The notes: generated by a model from the sequence alone, not told the origin. Positions 10,696-21,822 are shown, numbered from the stretch's first letter. The stretch is 52,000 nt of DNA from Yersinia aldovae ATCC 35236 (GCF_000173735.1 NZ_ACCB01000032.1:1-52000); one strand, 5' to 3'. Made by a program: numbers and translations.

Positions 10696-11768
10696 CAGTC
10701 ACTCAAGCCCAGACGCTCACCGGCGTAAGAACCATCCTGAACACGCTGCCACCAAGATTTATTATTTAAATACCATAATACGGTCTTGCGGATGCCACTT
10801 TCGAAGGTTTCCTGTGGCCGCCAGCCCAGTTCCCGCTCAATTTTGCTGGCATCGATGGCATAACGCATATCGTGGCCTGGACGGTCTTTGACATAAGTAA
10901 TCAGGTCGCGGTAATGCACAATTCCGGCCGGTTTGGCGGGGATAAGTTCATCCAGAAGTGTACAAATGGTCTCAACCACCTCAATATTTTTGCGCTCATT
11001 ATGGCCGCCAATATTGTATGTTTCGCCCACCACACCTTCGGTCACCACTTGGTACAAGGCGCGGGCGTGATCCTCAACAAACAGCCAATCGCGAACCTGC
11101 GCGCCATTGCCATAGACTGGCAACGGTTTGCCCGCCAGCGCATTCAAAATCACCAGTGGGATCAATTTCTCAGGGAAATGATATGGGCCGTAGTTATTTG
11201 AACAATTGGTTACCAAGGTTGGTAAACCGTAAGTTCGCTGCCAGGCGCGCACCAGATGGTCACTGGATGCCTTAGAGGCGGAATAGGGGCTGCTTGGCGC
11301 ATAAGGTGTGGTTTCGGTAAACAGATCATCCGTACCGTGCAGATCGCCATACACTTCATCCGTTGAGATATGGTGGAAGCGAAATGCTAATTTCGCCTCA
11401 GCGCGCAGTTGCTGCCAATAATGGCGCGCCGCTTCTAACATAGTGTAAGTGCCCACCACGTTAGTTTCGATAAAAGCAGCCGGGCCATCTATAGAGCGGT
11501 CAACATGACTTTCTGCAGCCAGATGCATTACCACATCTGGCTGATATTGCGCAAAAACACGATCCAACTCAGCACGGTCACAAATATCAACCAGTTCAAA
11601 AGCGTAGCGCTCACTGTGAGCGACAACCGCCAGTGACTCCAGATTGCCAGCGTAGGTAAGCTTATCCACCACCAACACGCTATCTGAGGTGCCATCAATA
11701 ATATGTCTTACCACGGCGGAGCCGATAAAACCGGCTCCGCCGGTGACCAGAATACGTCTCAACGCCAT
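10695..11768 (-). CDS. rffG: dTDP-glucose 4,6-dehydratase, ECA-specific
   Basis: RffG converts dTDP-glucose to dTDP-4-keto-6-deoxyglucose, the substrate of WecE. The 357 residues (E. coli 355) form an extended short-chain dehydrogenase. The NAD-binding motif TGGAGFIG is at 9-16, the active-site region STDEVYG at 135-141 and YSASK at 162-166. The first codons overlap the wecC end by 10 bp. The stop codon touches the edge of an ERIC repeat. Confidence 0.96.
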   Translation of the reverse strand: MALRRILVTGGAGFIGSAVVRHIIDGTSDSVLVVDKLTYAGNLESLAVVAHSERYAFELVDICDRAELDRVFAQYQPDVVMHLAAESHVDRSIDGPAAFIETNVVGTYTMLEAARHYWQQLRAEAKLAFRFHHISTDEVYGDLHGTDDLFTETTPYAPSSPYSASKASSDHLVRAWQRTYGLPTLVTNCSNNYGPYHFPEKLIPLVILNALAGKPLPVYGNGAQVRDWLFVEDHARALYQVVTEGVVGETYNIGGHNERKNIEVVETICTLLDELIPAKPAGIVHYRDLITYVKDRPGHDMRYAIDASKIERELGWRPQETFESGIRKTVLWYLNNKSWWQRVQDGSYAGERLGLSD

Positions 11769-13021
11769 ACTCCTTTGGTGTCAACAATCCAGGATTGCTT
11801 CACATCTTCAGGTTTGATTGCTTTAAATTGGCTATGATCCACCAGCATCACCAGCACATCCGCTTGCTGCAAGGCAGTGGCGGTATCTTTTAGGGTGACA
11901 TGGCCTGCCAGCGACTTCGGCAGTTGTTCCACATTAGGCTCAACCACCAATGTTTCACCGGTGTGCCATTGTGCAATCAGATGGGCGATTTCAACCGCTG
12001 GGCTTTCACGCAAATCATCAATATTAGGTTTGAATGCCAGGCCGAAACAGGCAATTTTCACTTCAGACGCACGTTTATCAGTGGCTGCCAAACAATCAGC
12101 AACGGCCGCTTTAACACGATCTACTACCCACAGCGGTTTGCCATCATTCACCAAACGAGCGGTGTGAATCAGGCGAGCCAGTTGTGGATTTTGCGAAACG
12201 ATAAACCACGGATCAACCGCGATACAGTGGCCGCCAACACCTGGGCCTGGCTGCAAGATATTGACGCGTGGATGACGATTCGCCAGGCGAATCAGCTCCC
12301 ATACATTGATTCCTTGCTCATCACAAATCAGCGACAGTTCGTTGGCAAAGGCAATGTTAACGTCGCGGAAGCTATTTTCAGTCAGCTTGCACATTTCTGC
12401 GGTGCGGGAATTGGTCACCACACATTCGCCTTCGAGGAAGATTTTGTACAACTCACTGGCGCGGGCAGAGCACTTCGGCGTCATCCCACCGATAACACGG
12501 TCGTTTTGAATCAGTTCAACCATCACCTGGCCTGGCAATACGCGCTCAGGGCAATAGGCGATGTTGATATCAGCCTCTTCACCGGCGTTCTGCGGGAAAC
12601 TCAAATCAGGGCGAGCTTCAGCCAGCCATTGCGCCATTTGTTCAGTGGCACCCACAGGAGAGGTGGATTCCAGAATGACCAGGTCACCTTTTTTCAACAC
12701 CGGAGCGATAGATTTAGCGGCTGATTCGACATAAACCATATCCGGTTCGTGATCGCCTTTAAACGGTGTCGGTACGGCAATAAGAAACGCATCTGCTGCC
12801 AGTGGTTTGGTTACGGCTTGTAGGTAACCGCCTTCGACAGCAAGCTTCACCACTTTATCTAAATCCGGCTCCACAATATGGATGGCACCGCGATTAATGG
12901 TTTCAACTGCATGGGCGTTGACGTCCACACCAACGACTTTCTTCTTACGCGAGGCGAAAGCAGCAGCCGTTGGCAGGCCAATATACCCAAGACCGATAAC
13001 AGAAATAGTTTCAAAACTCAT
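11759..13021 (-). CDS. wecC: UDP-N-acetyl-D-mannosamine dehydrogenase
   Basis: WecC oxidises UDP-ManNAc to UDP-ManNAcA with two NAD+. The 420-residue UDP-sugar dehydrogenase has an N-terminal Rossmann motif GLGYIG (10-15), a central domain and the catalytic cysteine in [13 protein letters not shown] (Cys266). It overlaps wecB by four bases upstream and rffG by ten bases downstream, so three genes are tightly coupled. Length equals the E. coli protein. Confidence 0.96.
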   Translation of the reverse strand: MSFETISVIGLGYIGLPTAAAFASRKKKVVGVDVNAHAVETINRGAIHIVEPDLDKVVKLAVEGGYLQAVTKPLAADAFLIAVPTPFKGDHEPDMVYVESAAKSIAPVLKKGDLVILESTSPVGATEQMAQWLAEARPDLSFPQNAGEEADINIAYCPERVLPGQVMVELIQNDRVIGGMTPKCSARASELYKIFLEGECVVTNSRTAEMCKLTENSFRDVNIAFANELSLICDEQGINVWELIRLANRHPRVNILQPGPGVGGHCIAVDPWFIVSQNPQLARLIHTARLVNDGKPLWVVDRVKAAVADCLAATDKRASEVKIACFGLAFKPNIDDLRESPAVEIAHLIAQWHTGETLVVEPNVEQLPKSLAGHVTLKDTATALQQADVLVMLVDHSQFKAIKPEDVKQSWIVDTKGVWR

Positions 13022-14148
13022 AGCGTCACCTGATGATTCTTTAAAGCTTCAAGGATGCGTTGACAGGCCTGGCCGTCACCGTAAGGATTATGTGCCCGTG
13101 TCATCTGATGATAGGCAGTTTCATCAGTCAGCAAGCGGGTCACTGCATCGACAATTTTATTAATATTAGTGCCAACCAACAAAACCGTACCGGAATCGAC
13201 AGCTTCCGGGCGCTCAGTGGTATCCCGCATGACTAATACCGGTTTACCTAATGAAGGCGCTTCCTCCTGAATACCGCCGGAGTCCGTCAGGATCAGATAA
13301 GCGTGGTTCATCAGATAAACAAACGGCAGGTAATCTTGCGGGTCGATCAGAATAATATTATCGATACCCTTCAGAATACGATTGACCGGCTCACTGACAT
13401 TTGGATTGAGATGCACCGGATAAACCACCTGCACATCAGGGTGTTTAAGGGCAATTTCAGCTAACGCACTGCAAATTCGCTCAAAACCACCGCCAAAGCT
13501 CTCACGGCGGTGGCCGGTAACCAGAATCATTTTCTTATTGGTGTCGAGGAACGGGTAGCGTTGCGCCAGACTGGCGCGTAACTCCGGGTTATTCATCACC
13601 CGATCACGTACCCAGAACAGCGCATCAATCACCGTATTGCCGGTAACGAAGATGTGGTTATCCGGCACCATCTCACGCAATAGATTTTGGCGCGAATTCT
13701 CGGTCGGAGCAAAGTGGTACGTTGCCAGGTGACCGGTCAACTGGCGGTTGGCTTCTTCTGGCCACGGAGAATAGAGGTTCCCGGTACGTAAACCCGCTTC
13801 AACATGACCAACAGGAATGCGGTGATAGAATGCGGCCAGACTGGTCGACAACGTGGTCGTGGTATCGCCATGTACCAAAATGACATCCGGCTTAAACTCC
13901 GCCAAAACAGGCTTTAACCCTTCCAGAATGCGGCAGGTTATTTCCGTCAAATCTTGTCCCGGCCTCATGATATTCAGGTCATAGTCCGGTTGAATCTCAA
14001 ATAAACGCAATACCTGATCCAACATCTCACGATGTTGAGCGGTTACGCAAACTCTTGATTCAATGGCTTCATCCTGAGCCAAAGCATGCACCAGAGGAGC
14101 CATTTTAATGGCTTCAGGCCGGGTGCCAAAAACAGTCAACACTTTCAC
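13018..14148 (-). CDS. wecB: UDP-N-acetylglucosamine 2-epimerase (non-hydrolysing)
   Basis: WecB interconverts UDP-GlcNAc and UDP-ManNAc, committing precursor to ECA. At 376 residues it has the same length as in E. coli. Family motifs are visible: [10 protein letters not shown] near the N-terminus (7-16), [18 protein letters not shown] in the middle, and DSGGIQEEA for uridine-nucleotide binding toward the C-terminus. It lies 89 bp after wzzE, a gap that carries an 8-bp hairpin (14193-14211), and overlaps wecC by four bases. Confidence 0.96.
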   Translation of the reverse strand: MKVLTVFGTRPEAIKMAPLVHALAQDEAIESRVCVTAQHREMLDQVLRLFEIQPDYDLNIMRPGQDLTEITCRILEGLKPVLAEFKPDVILVHGDTTTTLSTSLAAFYHRIPVGHVEAGLRTGNLYSPWPEEANRQLTGHLATYHFAPTENSRQNLLREMVPDNHIFVTGNTVIDALFWVRDRVMNNPELRASLAQRYPFLDTNKKMILVTGHRRESFGGGFERICSALAEIALKHPDVQVVYPVHLNPNVSEPVNRILKGIDNIILIDPQDYLPFVYLMNHAYLILTDSGGIQEEAPSLGKPVLVMRDTTERPEAVDSGTVLLVGTNINKIVDAVTRLLTDETAYHQMTRAHNPYGDGQACQRILEALKNHQVTL

Positions 14149-14192
14149 AGTGAATCTCTTTAGGTCAGTTAGCCGCAGACAACGCCTGCAAG

Positions 14193-14211
14193 TGGGTACA
14201 CGATGTACCCA
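14193..14211. other. Intra-operon hairpin between wzzE and wecB
   Basis: The perfect stem TGGGTACA/TGTACCCA has a 3-nt loop and no following T-run. It lies within the ECA transcript and might influence mRNA stability. No function can be assigned. Confidence 0.5.
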
Positions 14212-14237
14212 TACTGTAATTTATAGAATGCGCCCGA

Positions 14238-15314
14238 TTACGATTGTATCGCAGTGCGACGTGCCAACACTACACCAGCACCGACCAAGGCTCCAATCGC
14301 GCCCCACATAATCAGCAGGAAAACACGACGTGGGCTATCACGCGTTACCGGGTCTTCCGGGGTACGTAAATAACGATAAGCCTGGAATGTTTTATCCAGT
14401 GTCGGGCCGACGTTCAAAGTTGCCAGCATGGCGCGATTCTGATCGTAATCAATATCAAAACTCGGGCCAGTCGCCTGTAATGTTTCCAGGCGGGCTTCAA
14501 GCATCGGTTTACCCAACATAAACATTTTAGAATCAGGCAACTGCTCCGCAGGGGTATCCGTTTGATTGCGGTTAATCCCTTGCTGCCCTGCCACTTTCAA
14601 TGCCTGCGTCACCGCAGCGACTTCACGGTTGAATACCGCTTGGGCCACCGCTTCCTGCCGCTTGACTTGGGCTTTCATTGACTGAGTACGAGCAGCCCAT
14701 GCGCCTTGAATTTCATCATTCAAATGGCTGGCCGCACGTTGACTGGCAAAATCGATGTAACTACGCAGTAGTTTATTTGAATCAGAGGCGGTTTCCGCCG
14801 TCAACTTAATGCTGTCGTTCAAAACTTTTTTATCATCGCGCGGCGTGAAAACAATATTGTTCACCAACTCATCCAGTAATGCCGCATCGGCTTTAGCATC
14901 ACCTTCCAGACGTTGCTTGTAGTAATCAGTTTGTAGCCAAAAATCACGACGGGTATCGTAAGCCGCAAGTTGGGTAATAAACTCACCATAGGCTTCATCA
15001 GCAATACCTGGCTGCTCGCTGGCAACGCCGCTATTAATGCGGGTGTCCAGGTTACGCAAGAATTGCTGCTGGGAATAATAGCCGCCCAAATTATTGACGG
15101 TTGGCCGGTCTGTAATAGCTGTAGCACTCCACTGCTGTTTCACCAGGTAGGAAACACCCAGCGCTATTGCAGCAAAAAGAATTGCCATCCCGATAATCCA
15201 CACCTTGCCACGCCAGAGAGTGCGAAACAGGCTACGGATATCTAACTCGTTATCCACAGCAGGCTCATTATGGGTAGATCCTGTTTTATCAGTCGACATA
15301 GATTCTGGTTTCAT
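14238..15314 (-). CDS. wzzE: ECA chain-length regulator WzzE
   Basis: WzzE is a polysaccharide co-polymerase that sets the modal ECA chain length and also supports cyclic ECA formation. The 358-residue protein (E. coli about 348) has the Wzz layout: a cytoplasmic N-terminus, a first membrane helix near residues 33-53 (WIIGMAILFAAIALG), a large periplasmic segment with Gln/Ala-rich helices, and a second helix near the C-terminus (LLIMWGAIGALVGAG). I use the ATG at 15314; a GTG directly before it and a Met six codons later are alternatives. Confidence 0.93.
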   Translation of the reverse strand: MKPESMSTDKTGSTHNEPAVDNELDIRSLFRTLWRGKVWIIGMAILFAAIALGVSYLVKQQWSATAITDRPTVNNLGGYYSQQQFLRNLDTRINSGVASEQPGIADEAYGEFITQLAAYDTRRDFWLQTDYYKQRLEGDAKADAALLDELVNNIVFTPRDDKKVLNDSIKLTAETASDSNKLLRSYIDFASQRAASHLNDEIQGAWAARTQSMKAQVKRQEAVAQAVFNREVAAVTQALKVAGQQGINRNQTDTPAEQLPDSKMFMLGKPMLEARLETLQATGPSFDIDYDQNRAMLATLNVGPTLDKTFQAYRYLRTPEDPVTRDSPRRVFLLIMWGAIGALVGAGVVLARRTAIQS

Positions 15315-15334
15315 CACTGCCTAAAAGCCTCAGG

Positions 15335-16432
15335 TTAAGATTCATGCTTATTTTGCGATGCCCGGCGCATCCGACGTTTGATACGCTTGATAAAACGTGC
15401 GACTCGCCATGCCCGTTTTATGCAGTAGCCATACAACAGAAATGCAAGCAAGAATAATGCCAACATGACCCATTCAGGGATAAATGTCAGTCGTTCACCG
15501 ATAACACCAACAGCGGCCAATAGGGCGGCGGCCAGCGTAATCAAGACAAAAGCCTGCCGTGAGGTAAAACCGGCACGCATGATAAGGTGATGAATGTGCT
15601 GGCGGTCAGGAGAGAAAGGGCTCATCCCTTTGCGCAGACGCCGATACATGATGGCAATCATATCCATCAAAGGAATGGCAATAATCCATAAAGCAGTAAC
15701 CGGATTAATAGGATGAGAATTTCCCTGCGTCGTTTGCAACAGCATCCAGATTGCCGTAAAACCAATCAAAGTACTGCCGGCATCACCCATAAAGACTTTA
15801 TATCTGCGCCCTAACAACCCGAGATTCAACAAGATATAAGGCAGGATGGCGGCAATCATGGCAAAACACCATAACGCCAGAGCCATCTGCCCGCCCTGAT
15901 ACAGTAAAATCCCCATTGCGCCGAAAGAGACGCAAGATAAACCGCCCAGTAAGCCATCAATACCATCAACCATGTTGAAAGCATTTATCGCCGCCCAGAC
16001 TGCAAACAGTGTGACAACATAGCCAAATGGCCCCAACACCATCTCCCACGGACCGAAGGCGTGCCCCAAACTGTGTAGGTAAAGCCCTCCGATTACCATC
16101 ATGGCAATACCAACCAGCGCCTGAACAAAAGCACGGATTTTTACGCTGATATCGAAACGGTCATCTAATGCACCGATAAATACCAACAAACCGGCACAAC
16201 CGAGATAGAGGCGAAAATGAGGTATTTGCTGACTGGTAATCAGAAAAGTAAAACAGATACCTGCAAACACAGATATTCCGCCCACTAATGGGATCAAACC
16301 TTGGTGACGTTTGCGGTAATTAGGTTTATCAACTAATCCAATTCTCTTGGCAACCTTGCGAGCTACAAATAAAAATGCCAACGAAAACAGGAAAATAATA
16401 AATATTTCAGTACTCATGGTGAGTAAATTCAC
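15335..16432 (-). CDS. wecA: Undecaprenyl-phosphate GlcNAc-1-phosphate transferase
   Basis: WecA starts ECA, and in many enterics O-antigen, by transferring GlcNAc-1-P from UDP-GlcNAc to undecaprenyl phosphate. The 365-residue MraY/WecA-family membrane protein shows Asp90-Asp91 (ALDDRFD), NMVDGIDG (153-160) and MGDAGS (215-220), the magnesium and nucleotide-binding regions. The start codon is GTG, as I recall for E. coli, with the same MNLLT beginning. It is the first gene of the ECA operon; the transcript probably begins in the 286-bp gap after rho. Confidence 0.96.
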   Translation of the reverse strand: MNLLTMSTEIFIIFLFSLAFLFVARKVAKRIGLVDKPNYRKRHQGLIPLVGGISVFAGICFTFLITSQQIPHFRLYLGCAGLLVFIGALDDRFDISVKIRAFVQALVGIAMMVIGGLYLHSLGHAFGPWEMVLGPFGYVVTLFAVWAAINAFNMVDGIDGLLGGLSCVSFGAMGILLYQGGQMALALWCFAMIAAILPYILLNLGLLGRRYKVFMGDAGSTLIGFTAIWMLLQTTQGNSHPINPVTALWIIAIPLMDMIAIMYRRLRKGMSPFSPDRQHIHHLIMRAGFTSRQAFVLITLAAALLAAVGVIGERLTFIPEWVMLALFLLAFLLYGYCIKRAWRVARFIKRIKRRMRRASQNKHES

Positions 16433-16668
16433 GTTTAACCGCTCTCTGCAAAAAGATATGACAGCTTAACATGTGGTTTGGCACTTACCATGCCCGCCAC
16501 ACGCTTTCAGTTATTTCTGAATATGATGACAGCCTTATTTGTTATTCCCAACTCTATTTTGATATTTTCTCTCCGGTGTTGAGAATGGATACCAAAATAA
16601 GCATCGGTTGGTGCTGTGCTGTTGCCCACTTAATGGATAACAAACTCCGCTATCGTATAGCCCAAAAA
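16433..16668. other. Intergenic region with the presumed ECA operon promoter
   Basis: No gene is supported here. It separates the rho terminator from wecA and must contain any promoter specific for the ECA operon, but I cannot pick a convincing -35/-10 pair. Confidence 0.5.
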
Positions 16669-16705
16669 CAAAAAACGCCACGGCTAAGCGTGGCGTTTTT
16701 TTTCT
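16669..16705 (-). terminator. Rho-independent terminator after rho
   Basis: The stem ACGCCACG/CGTGGCGT (16675-16682 with 16689-16696) is flanked by A-runs on the left and T-runs on the right, so it can act in both directions. On the minus strand it follows rho by about 14 bp. Confidence 0.9.
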
Positions 16706-16718
16706 TGATTTTCTAAAC

Positions 16719-17978
16719 TTACGAACGTCTCATGTTATCAAAGAACTGATCGTTAGTTTTTGCTGTCGCCAGCTTGCTGATAAGGAACTCCATCGCATCA
16801 ATTTCACCCATTGGGTGAAGAATTCGACGCAGAATCCACATTTTTTGCAATTCTTCAGTGGTGGTCAACAGCTCTTCTTTACGCGTACCAGAGCGGTTGA
16901 AATCGATGGCTGGGAACACACGTTTTTCGGCAATTTTGCGCGATAAATGCAGTTCCATGTTACCGGTACCTTTAAATTCTTCATAGATAACTTCATCCAT
17001 TTTAGAACCGGTATCAACCAACGCGGTGGCAATGATGGTCAGGCTGCCGCCCTCTTCAACATTACGTGCAGCACCAAAGAAGCGTTTTGGACGATGTAAG
17101 GCGTTAGCATCAACACCACCGGTCAATACCTTGCCTGAAGCCGGTACCACGGTGTTGTATGCCCGCGCTAAACGGGTAATGGAGTCCAGCAAAATAATAA
17201 CGTCTTTTTTATGCTCAACCAGACGTTTTGCTTTCTCAATAACCATTTCAGCGACCTGAACGTGACGCGATGCTGGCTCATCAAAGGTAGAAGCGATAAC
17301 TTCGCCTTTAACCAGACGCTGCATCTCAGTCACTTCTTCCGGGCGCTCGTCAATCAGCAATACCATTAATACGCAATCAGGGTGGTTATATGCGATGCTG
17401 GTCGCAATGTTCTGCAACAGCATGGTTTTACCCGCTTTTGGCGGTGCCACAATCAAACCGCGCTGGCCACGACCGATTGGCGATGCCAAATCCAGCACAC
17501 GGGCCGTTAAGTCTTCTGTCGAACCATTACCTCGTTCCATGCGTAGACGAGAGTTGGCATGTAATGGGGTTAAGTTTTCGAACAGGATTTTGTTACGGGC
17601 GTTTTCCGGCTTGTCGTAGTTAACTTCGTTAACTTTCAACAGTGCAAAATAACGCTCACCCTCTTTAGGCGGACGAATCTTACCGGCAACGGTATCACCA
17701 GTACGGAGGTTGAAACGGCGAATTTGGCTTGGGGATACATAGATGTCGTCGGGACCGGCGAGGTAGGAGCTGTCTGCTGAACGGAGGAAACCAAATCCGT
17801 CCTGCAATATCTCCAATACACCGTCACCGAAGATATCTTCTCCACTTTTGGCATGTTGCTTCAAAATAGAGAAAATAATGTCTTGTTTACGCATCCGGGC
17901 CAGGTTTTCCAGCCCCATATTTTCGCCAAGTGTTATCAGATCAGAAACCGGCGTGTTCTTTAATTCGGTAAGATTCAT
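16719..17978 (-). CDS. rho: Transcription termination factor Rho
   Basis: Rho is a hexameric RNA-dependent ATPase that ends transcription at C-rich, untranslated RNA. The 419 residues equal the E. coli length. The N-terminal RNA-binding domain includes GFGFLR (61-66), and the P-loop PPKAGKT is at 179-185. The central and C-terminal RecA-like domain is essentially identical to the E. coli pattern ([30 protein letters not shown]). It lies downstream of trxA on the same strand with a 580-bp gap that presumably holds its own promoter and autoregulatory leader. Confidence 0.98.
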   Translation of the reverse strand: MNLTELKNTPVSDLITLGENMGLENLARMRKQDIIFSILKQHAKSGEDIFGDGVLEILQDGFGFLRSADSSYLAGPDDIYVSPSQIRRFNLRTGDTVAGKIRPPKEGERYFALLKVNEVNYDKPENARNKILFENLTPLHANSRLRMERGNGSTEDLTARVLDLASPIGRGQRGLIVAPPKAGKTMLLQNIATSIAYNHPDCVLMVLLIDERPEEVTEMQRLVKGEVIASTFDEPASRHVQVAEMVIEKAKRLVEHKKDVIILLDSITRLARAYNTVVPASGKVLTGGVDANALHRPKRFFGAARNVEEGGSLTIIATALVDTGSKMDEVIYEEFKGTGNMELHLSRKIAEKRVFPAIDFNRSGTRKEELLTTTEELQKMWILRRILHPMGEIDAMEFLISKLATAKTNDQFFDNMRRS

Positions 17979-18415
17979 AATGGTGGGTTCTTAAACTCGG
18001 GGTATGTCTCGAACTATGGTCGTGAATGGTATGGCAGCGTCATACGTGCCTGTTTAATGGGACATTCAATCACCGGCCTTGACAAGCTACGTAAGTAATG
18101 ACTTACGCCAGATTGCGCGACACAACGGTAAAAAGATTGAAGGTGCCTTAGACTGATTTTGTAAAGCCGTCAGACTGTCAAAAAACCGATTGAGTTCATA
18201 ATCATTCTCAACACACATTATTTCGACATAGAGTAAAACGTTAGATTCAAACTATTAAGATGCTACAGACTATTTCTTAGGTACTAAAGAATAAGCTAGA
18301 TGCTACAAACCCGGACTCAATACACAGGAATGTTCTATACGCAGTGAAGTAAACTTAACACGCTTCTTTGCAGGCGTCTAGCGGTCAGTGCGAGAAATCA
18401 CAACTGCCGCTAAAC
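17979..18415. other. Long leader/promoter region of rho
   Basis: No protein gene is supported. On the minus strand there is a TTGACA (18176-18181), a hairpin CGTAAGT/ACTTACG (18090-18096 with 18101-18107), and several very short reading frames. In E. coli, rho is autoregulated through its leader and a leader peptide (rhoL) is annotated. I do not see a convincing homologue of that peptide. Confidence 0.4.
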
Positions 18416-18540
18416 ATACCCTACGGCCTTGAAGCCACAGCTGTGTTAGCAACTCTTACTCACCCGAATCACTGACCTGAGTCAGCTCATCGGGATTCGC
18501 TCGTTTGCGGCCTTGCTGCAGCTTCAATGACTTTGGGTAT
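18416..18540. repeat. ERIC repeat between trxA and rho
   Basis: This 125-bp element reads, on the minus strand, ATACCCAAAG, GCTGCAGCAAGGCCGCAAACG, AATCCCGATGAGCTGACTCA and GTCAGTGATTCGGGTGAGTA, ending GGGTAT/ATACCC as inverted ends. It starts 18 bp after the trxA stop codon and so lies in the trxA transcript tail. It has no internal insert, unlike the copy at 10500. Confidence 0.88.
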
Positions 18541-18558
18541 TGTGACGGCTAACGCCGC

Positions 18559-18885
18559 TTACAGATTTGCATCCAAGAATGCTTTGAGCTGACCTTTAGA
18601 CAAGGCACCTACCTTGGTGGCGACAACTTCACCATCACGGAATAACAACAGTGTAGGGATACCACGGATACCGTATTTTGGTGCCGTGCCCTGATTGTCA
18701 TCGATATTCAGTTTAGTGATAGTTAGTCTGCCTTCATACTCGTCAGCAATTTCATCCAAAATCGGAGCAATCATCTTGCACGGACCACACCATTCAGCCC
18801 AGAAATCGACCAGAACCAGGCCGCTGGCTTTTAGCACGTCAGTGTCGAAGCTGTCGTCACTCAGGTGAATAATTTTATCGCTCAT
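18559..18885 (-). CDS. trxA: Thioredoxin 1
   Basis: This small cytoplasmic dithiol reductant donates electrons to ribonucleotide reductase, PAPS reductase and others. The 108 residues (E. coli 109) carry the active site WCGPC at 32-36, with conserved DFWAEW before it and the cis-proline region [15 protein letters not shown] precedes the ATG. It is transcribed divergently from rhlB, with 118 bp between the two starts. Confidence 0.98.
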   Translation of the reverse strand: MSDKIIHLSDDSFDTDVLKASGLVLVDFWAEWCGPCKMIAPILDEIADEYEGRLTITKLNIDDNQGTAPKYGIRGIPTLLLFRDGEVVATKVGALSKGQLKAFLDANL

Positions 18886-19003
18886 GTTCTACTCCAAAGG
18901 ATTGTGTCTACCTCGTTGGTGTAGCATTAACCAACAATAGGATGACTTTATTTCACCGGATACGCTTTCGTAAAGCAATAGTTAGCTGATATTCTACCAC
19001 ACT

Positions 19004-20290
19004 ATGAGCAAAACACACTTGACCGAACAGAAGTTTTCCGACTTCGCCCTGCACCCGCAAGTTATTGAAGCCCTTGAAAACAAAGGATTTCAGTATTGTA
19101 CGCCGATTCAGGCGTTAGCATTGCCACTCACCCTCTCGGGGCGTGATGTAGCGGGTCAGGCGCAAACAGGAACCGGCAAGACGCTGGCATTCTTAGCGTC
19201 TACATTCCATTATTTGCTTTCTCACCCGGCAGAAGAGGGTCGTCAGACCAATCAACCGCGGGCGTTGATTATGGCACCGACACGTGAATTAGCAGTGCAA
19301 ATTCACTCCGATGCTGAATCACTTTCTCAGATGACTGGCCTGAAATTAGGCTTGGCTTATGGCGGCGACGGCTACGACAAACAGCTTAAAGTGCTGGAAA
19401 GTGGCGTCGACATTCTGATCGGCACAACAGGCCGTTTAATCGACTACGCAAAACAAAATTACATCAACCTTGGTGCGATTCAGGTCGTGGTATTGGATGA
19501 AGCGGATCGGATGTACGATTTAGGCTTTATCAAAGATATCCGCTGGCTATTCCGCCGGATGCCTTCCGTTGATAAACGTTTGAATATGCTGTTCTCTGCC
19601 ACTCTCTCGTATCGGGTACGTGAATTAGCATTCGAACAAATGAACAACGCCGAATATGTTGAAGTGGAACCGTTACAAAAAACTGGCCACCGCATTCAGG
19701 AAGAGCTGTTCTATCCTTCAAATGAAGAAAAAATGCGTCTGCTGCAGACGTTGATTGAAGAAGAGTGGCCAGACCGCTGCATTATTTTTGCTAATACCAA
19801 GCATCGTTGTGAAGAAATCTGGGGCCATCTGGCTGCCGATGGTCATCGTGTTGGCCTGCTTACCGGCGACGTCGCACAGAAAAAACGTCTGCGCATTCTG
19901 GAAGATTTCACCAAAGGCGATTTGGATATTCTGGTTGCTACCGATGTGGCTGCACGCGGCCTGCATATTCCGCTGGTCACCCATGTCTTCAACTATGACC
20001 TGCCAGATGACTGCGAAGATTATGTTCACCGCATTGGCCGTACTGGTCGTGCTGGCGAAAGTGGTCACTCCATCAGCCTGGCTTGTGAAGAATATGCGTT
20101 AAACTTACCGGCGATTGAAACCTATACTGGTCATAGCATTCCAGTAAGCAAATATAATAGCGATGCGCTATTAACAGACTTGCCGGCACCAAAACGTTTG
20201 GCCCGCACCCGCACCGGGAATGGTCCACGACGTAACTCTGCCCCACGTCGTAGTGGCGCACCACGGAATAACCGTAAGCGACCGAGCTGA
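19004..20290 (+). CDS. rhlB: ATP-dependent RNA helicase RhlB
   Basis: RhlB is the DEAD-box helicase of the RNA degradosome and unwinds structured mRNA for RNase E and PNPase. The 428 residues (E. coli 421) show the Q motif (FQYCTPIQ), Walker A AQTGTGKT (53-60), APTREL, DEAD (165-168), SAT and HRIGRTGR. The basic Arg/Asn/Gly-rich C-terminal tail ([10 protein letters not shown] onward) is typical of the enzyme. It is followed after 7 bp by gppA. Confidence 0.97.
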   Translation: MSKTHLTEQKFSDFALHPQVIEALENKGFQYCTPIQALALPLTLSGRDVAGQAQTGTGKTLAFLASTFHYLLSHPAEEGRQTNQPRALIMAPTRELAVQIHSDAESLSQMTGLKLGLAYGGDGYDKQLKVLESGVDILIGTTGRLIDYAKQNYINLGAIQVVVLDEADRMYDLGFIKDIRWLFRRMPSVDKRLNMLFSATLSYRVRELAFEQMNNAEYVEVEPLQKTGHRIQEELFYPSNEEKMRLLQTLIEEEWPDRCIIFANTKHRCEEIWGHLAADGHRVGLLTGDVAQKKRLRILEDFTKGDLDILVATDVAARGLHIPLVTHVFNYDLPDDCEDYVHRIGRTGRAGESGHSISLACEEYALNLPAIETYTGHSIPVSKYNSDALLTDLPAPKRLARTRTGNGPRRNSAPRRSGAPRNNRKRPS

Positions 20291-20297
20291 TAAAACA

Positions 20298-21791
20298 ATG
20301 CTAAGTTCCACCTCACTTTATGCTGCCATCGATCTTGGCTCCAACAGTTTCCACATGTTGGTGGTACGTGAGGTGGCAGGCAGTATCCAAACGTTGGCTC
20401 GCATTAAACGAAAAGTTCGTTTGGCTGCCGGTTTGGATAGGCAGAACCACTTATCGCAAGAAGCGATGGAGCGTGGCTGGCAATGCCTGAAACTTTTTTC
20501 AGAACGTTTACAGGATATTCCTTTGGATCAGATCCGCGTGGTGGCAACAGCAACCCTGCGTCTGGCTTCCAATGCTGACGAGTTCCTGCGCACAGCAACA
20601 GAGATCCTCGGTTGCCCCATTCAGGTGATCAGTGGTGAAGAAGAAGCGCGACTAATTTATCATGGCGTGGCGCATACCACTGGCGGGCCAGAGCAACGTC
20701 TGGTGGTCGATATTGGTGGCGGCAGTACAGAACTGGTGACGGGCAACGGTGCTCAAGCCAATATACTTGTCAGTTTATCAATGGGTTGCGTTACCTGGCT
20801 GGAGCGTTATTTCAGTGACCGCAATCTGGCAAAAGACAATTTTGAACGCGCTGAACACGCCGCCCGCGAGATGATCAAACCGGTCGCGAAGCGTTTTCGT
20901 GATCACGGGTGGCAAATTTGTGTCGGAGCATCTGGCACTGTGCAAGCTCTGCAAGAGATCATGGTCGCTCAGGGTATGGATGAACTGATCACGCTGGCCA
21001 AGTTGCAGCAGCTCAAACAACGAGCAATTCAGTGCGGCAAGCTGGAAGAGCTGGAAATCCCCGGTTTAACACTGGAGCGAGCACTGGTTTTCCCCAGCGG
21101 CCTGTCTATTTTGATCGCCATATTCCAGGAACTGGCAATTGAAAGCATGACGTTAGCTGGCGGCGCACTGCGCGAAGGGCTGGTGTATGGCATGTTACAT
21201 CTGCCGGTTGAGTTGGATATTCGCAGCCGAACAGTACGTAATTTGCAGCGCCGTTATTTGCTGGATACTGAGCAAGCCAAGCGTGTCAGTCAACTGGCTG
21301 ATAACTTTTTACTGCAAGTGGAGAAAGAGTGGCATCTCGATAACCGATGTCGTGAGTTACTGCGAAATGCCTGCTTAATCCATGAAATTGGTTTAAGCGT
21401 CGATTTTAAGCGTGCTCCGCAACATGCGGCCTATCTGATCCGCAATCTGGATTTACCCGGTTTCACTCCCGCTCAAAAACTACTGCTCTCTGCTCTGCTG
21501 CAAAATCAAAGCGATACGCTCGATTTATCACTATTAAACCAACAAAATGCCTTGCCAATGGCAATGGCACAACACTTGTGTCGTTTACTGCGTCTGGCGA
21601 TTATTTTCTCCAGCCGCCGCCGCGATGACACTCTGCCAGCGATCAGGCTGCGGGCCAAGGGTGAAACACTGACTGTTTTGCTGCCGCCAGGCTGGTTGCA
21701 ACAGCATCCATACCGTGCTGAAGCGCTAGAGCAAGAAAGTCACTGGCAGAGCTATGTCCAGTGGCCACTATTATTAGAAGAATTTAACTAA
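20298..21791 (+). CDS. gppA: Guanosine pentaphosphate phosphatase / exopolyphosphatase
   Basis: GppA hydrolyses pppGpp to ppGpp and also cleaves inorganic polyphosphate. The 497-residue protein (E. coli 494) opens with the actin-like phosphate-binding motif [12 protein letters not shown] (9-20), followed by [10 protein letters not shown] and a C-terminal HD-like helical region. I start at the ATG at 20298, seven bases after the rhlB stop. An in-frame upstream codon inside rhlB would add 26 residues unlike the family. Co-transcription with rhlB is likely. Confidence 0.95.
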   Translation: MLSSTSLYAAIDLGSNSFHMLVVREVAGSIQTLARIKRKVRLAAGLDRQNHLSQEAMERGWQCLKLFSERLQDIPLDQIRVVATATLRLASNADEFLRTATEILGCPIQVISGEEEARLIYHGVAHTTGGPEQRLVVDIGGGSTELVTGNGAQANILVSLSMGCVTWLERYFSDRNLAKDNFERAEHAAREMIKPVAKRFRDHGWQICVGASGTVQALQEIMVAQGMDELITLAKLQQLKQRAIQCGKLEELEIPGLTLERALVFPSGLSILIAIFQELAIESMTLAGGALREGLVYGMLHLPVELDIRSRTVRNLQRRYLLDTEQAKRVSQLADNFLLQVEKEWHLDNRCRELLRNACLIHEIGLSVDFKRAPQHAAYLIRNLDLPGFTPAQKLLLSALLQNQSDTLDLSLLNQQNALPMAMAQHLCRLLRLAIIFSSRRRDDTLPAIRLRAKGETLTVLLPPGWLQQHPYRAEALEQESHWQSYVQWPLLLEEFN

Positions 21792-21804
21792 ATTCTTTGC
21801 TGTT

Positions 21805-21822
21805 GGGCGGCCAAGGCCGCCC
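21805..21822. other. Hairpin after gppA
   Basis: The perfect 8-bp stem GGGCGGCC/GGCCGCCC has a 2-nt spacer and lies 14 bp after the gppA stop. It has no T-run, so it is only a possible 3'-end stabiliser or factor-dependent terminator element. Confidence 0.5.

Noticed and set aside
10484-10702. Two overlapping short minus-strand frames between rffH and rffG
   Set aside because: They are translations of the ERIC repeat and its insert, not genes.
16471-16716. 81-codon plus-strand frame between wecA and rho
   Set aside because: It lies in the promoter region of the ECA operon and runs through the rho terminator; no family similarity.
20073-20316. Minus-strand short frames opposite the rhlB end
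   Set aside because: Shadows of the Arg-rich rhlB tail; they have no ribosome-binding sites and no similarity.
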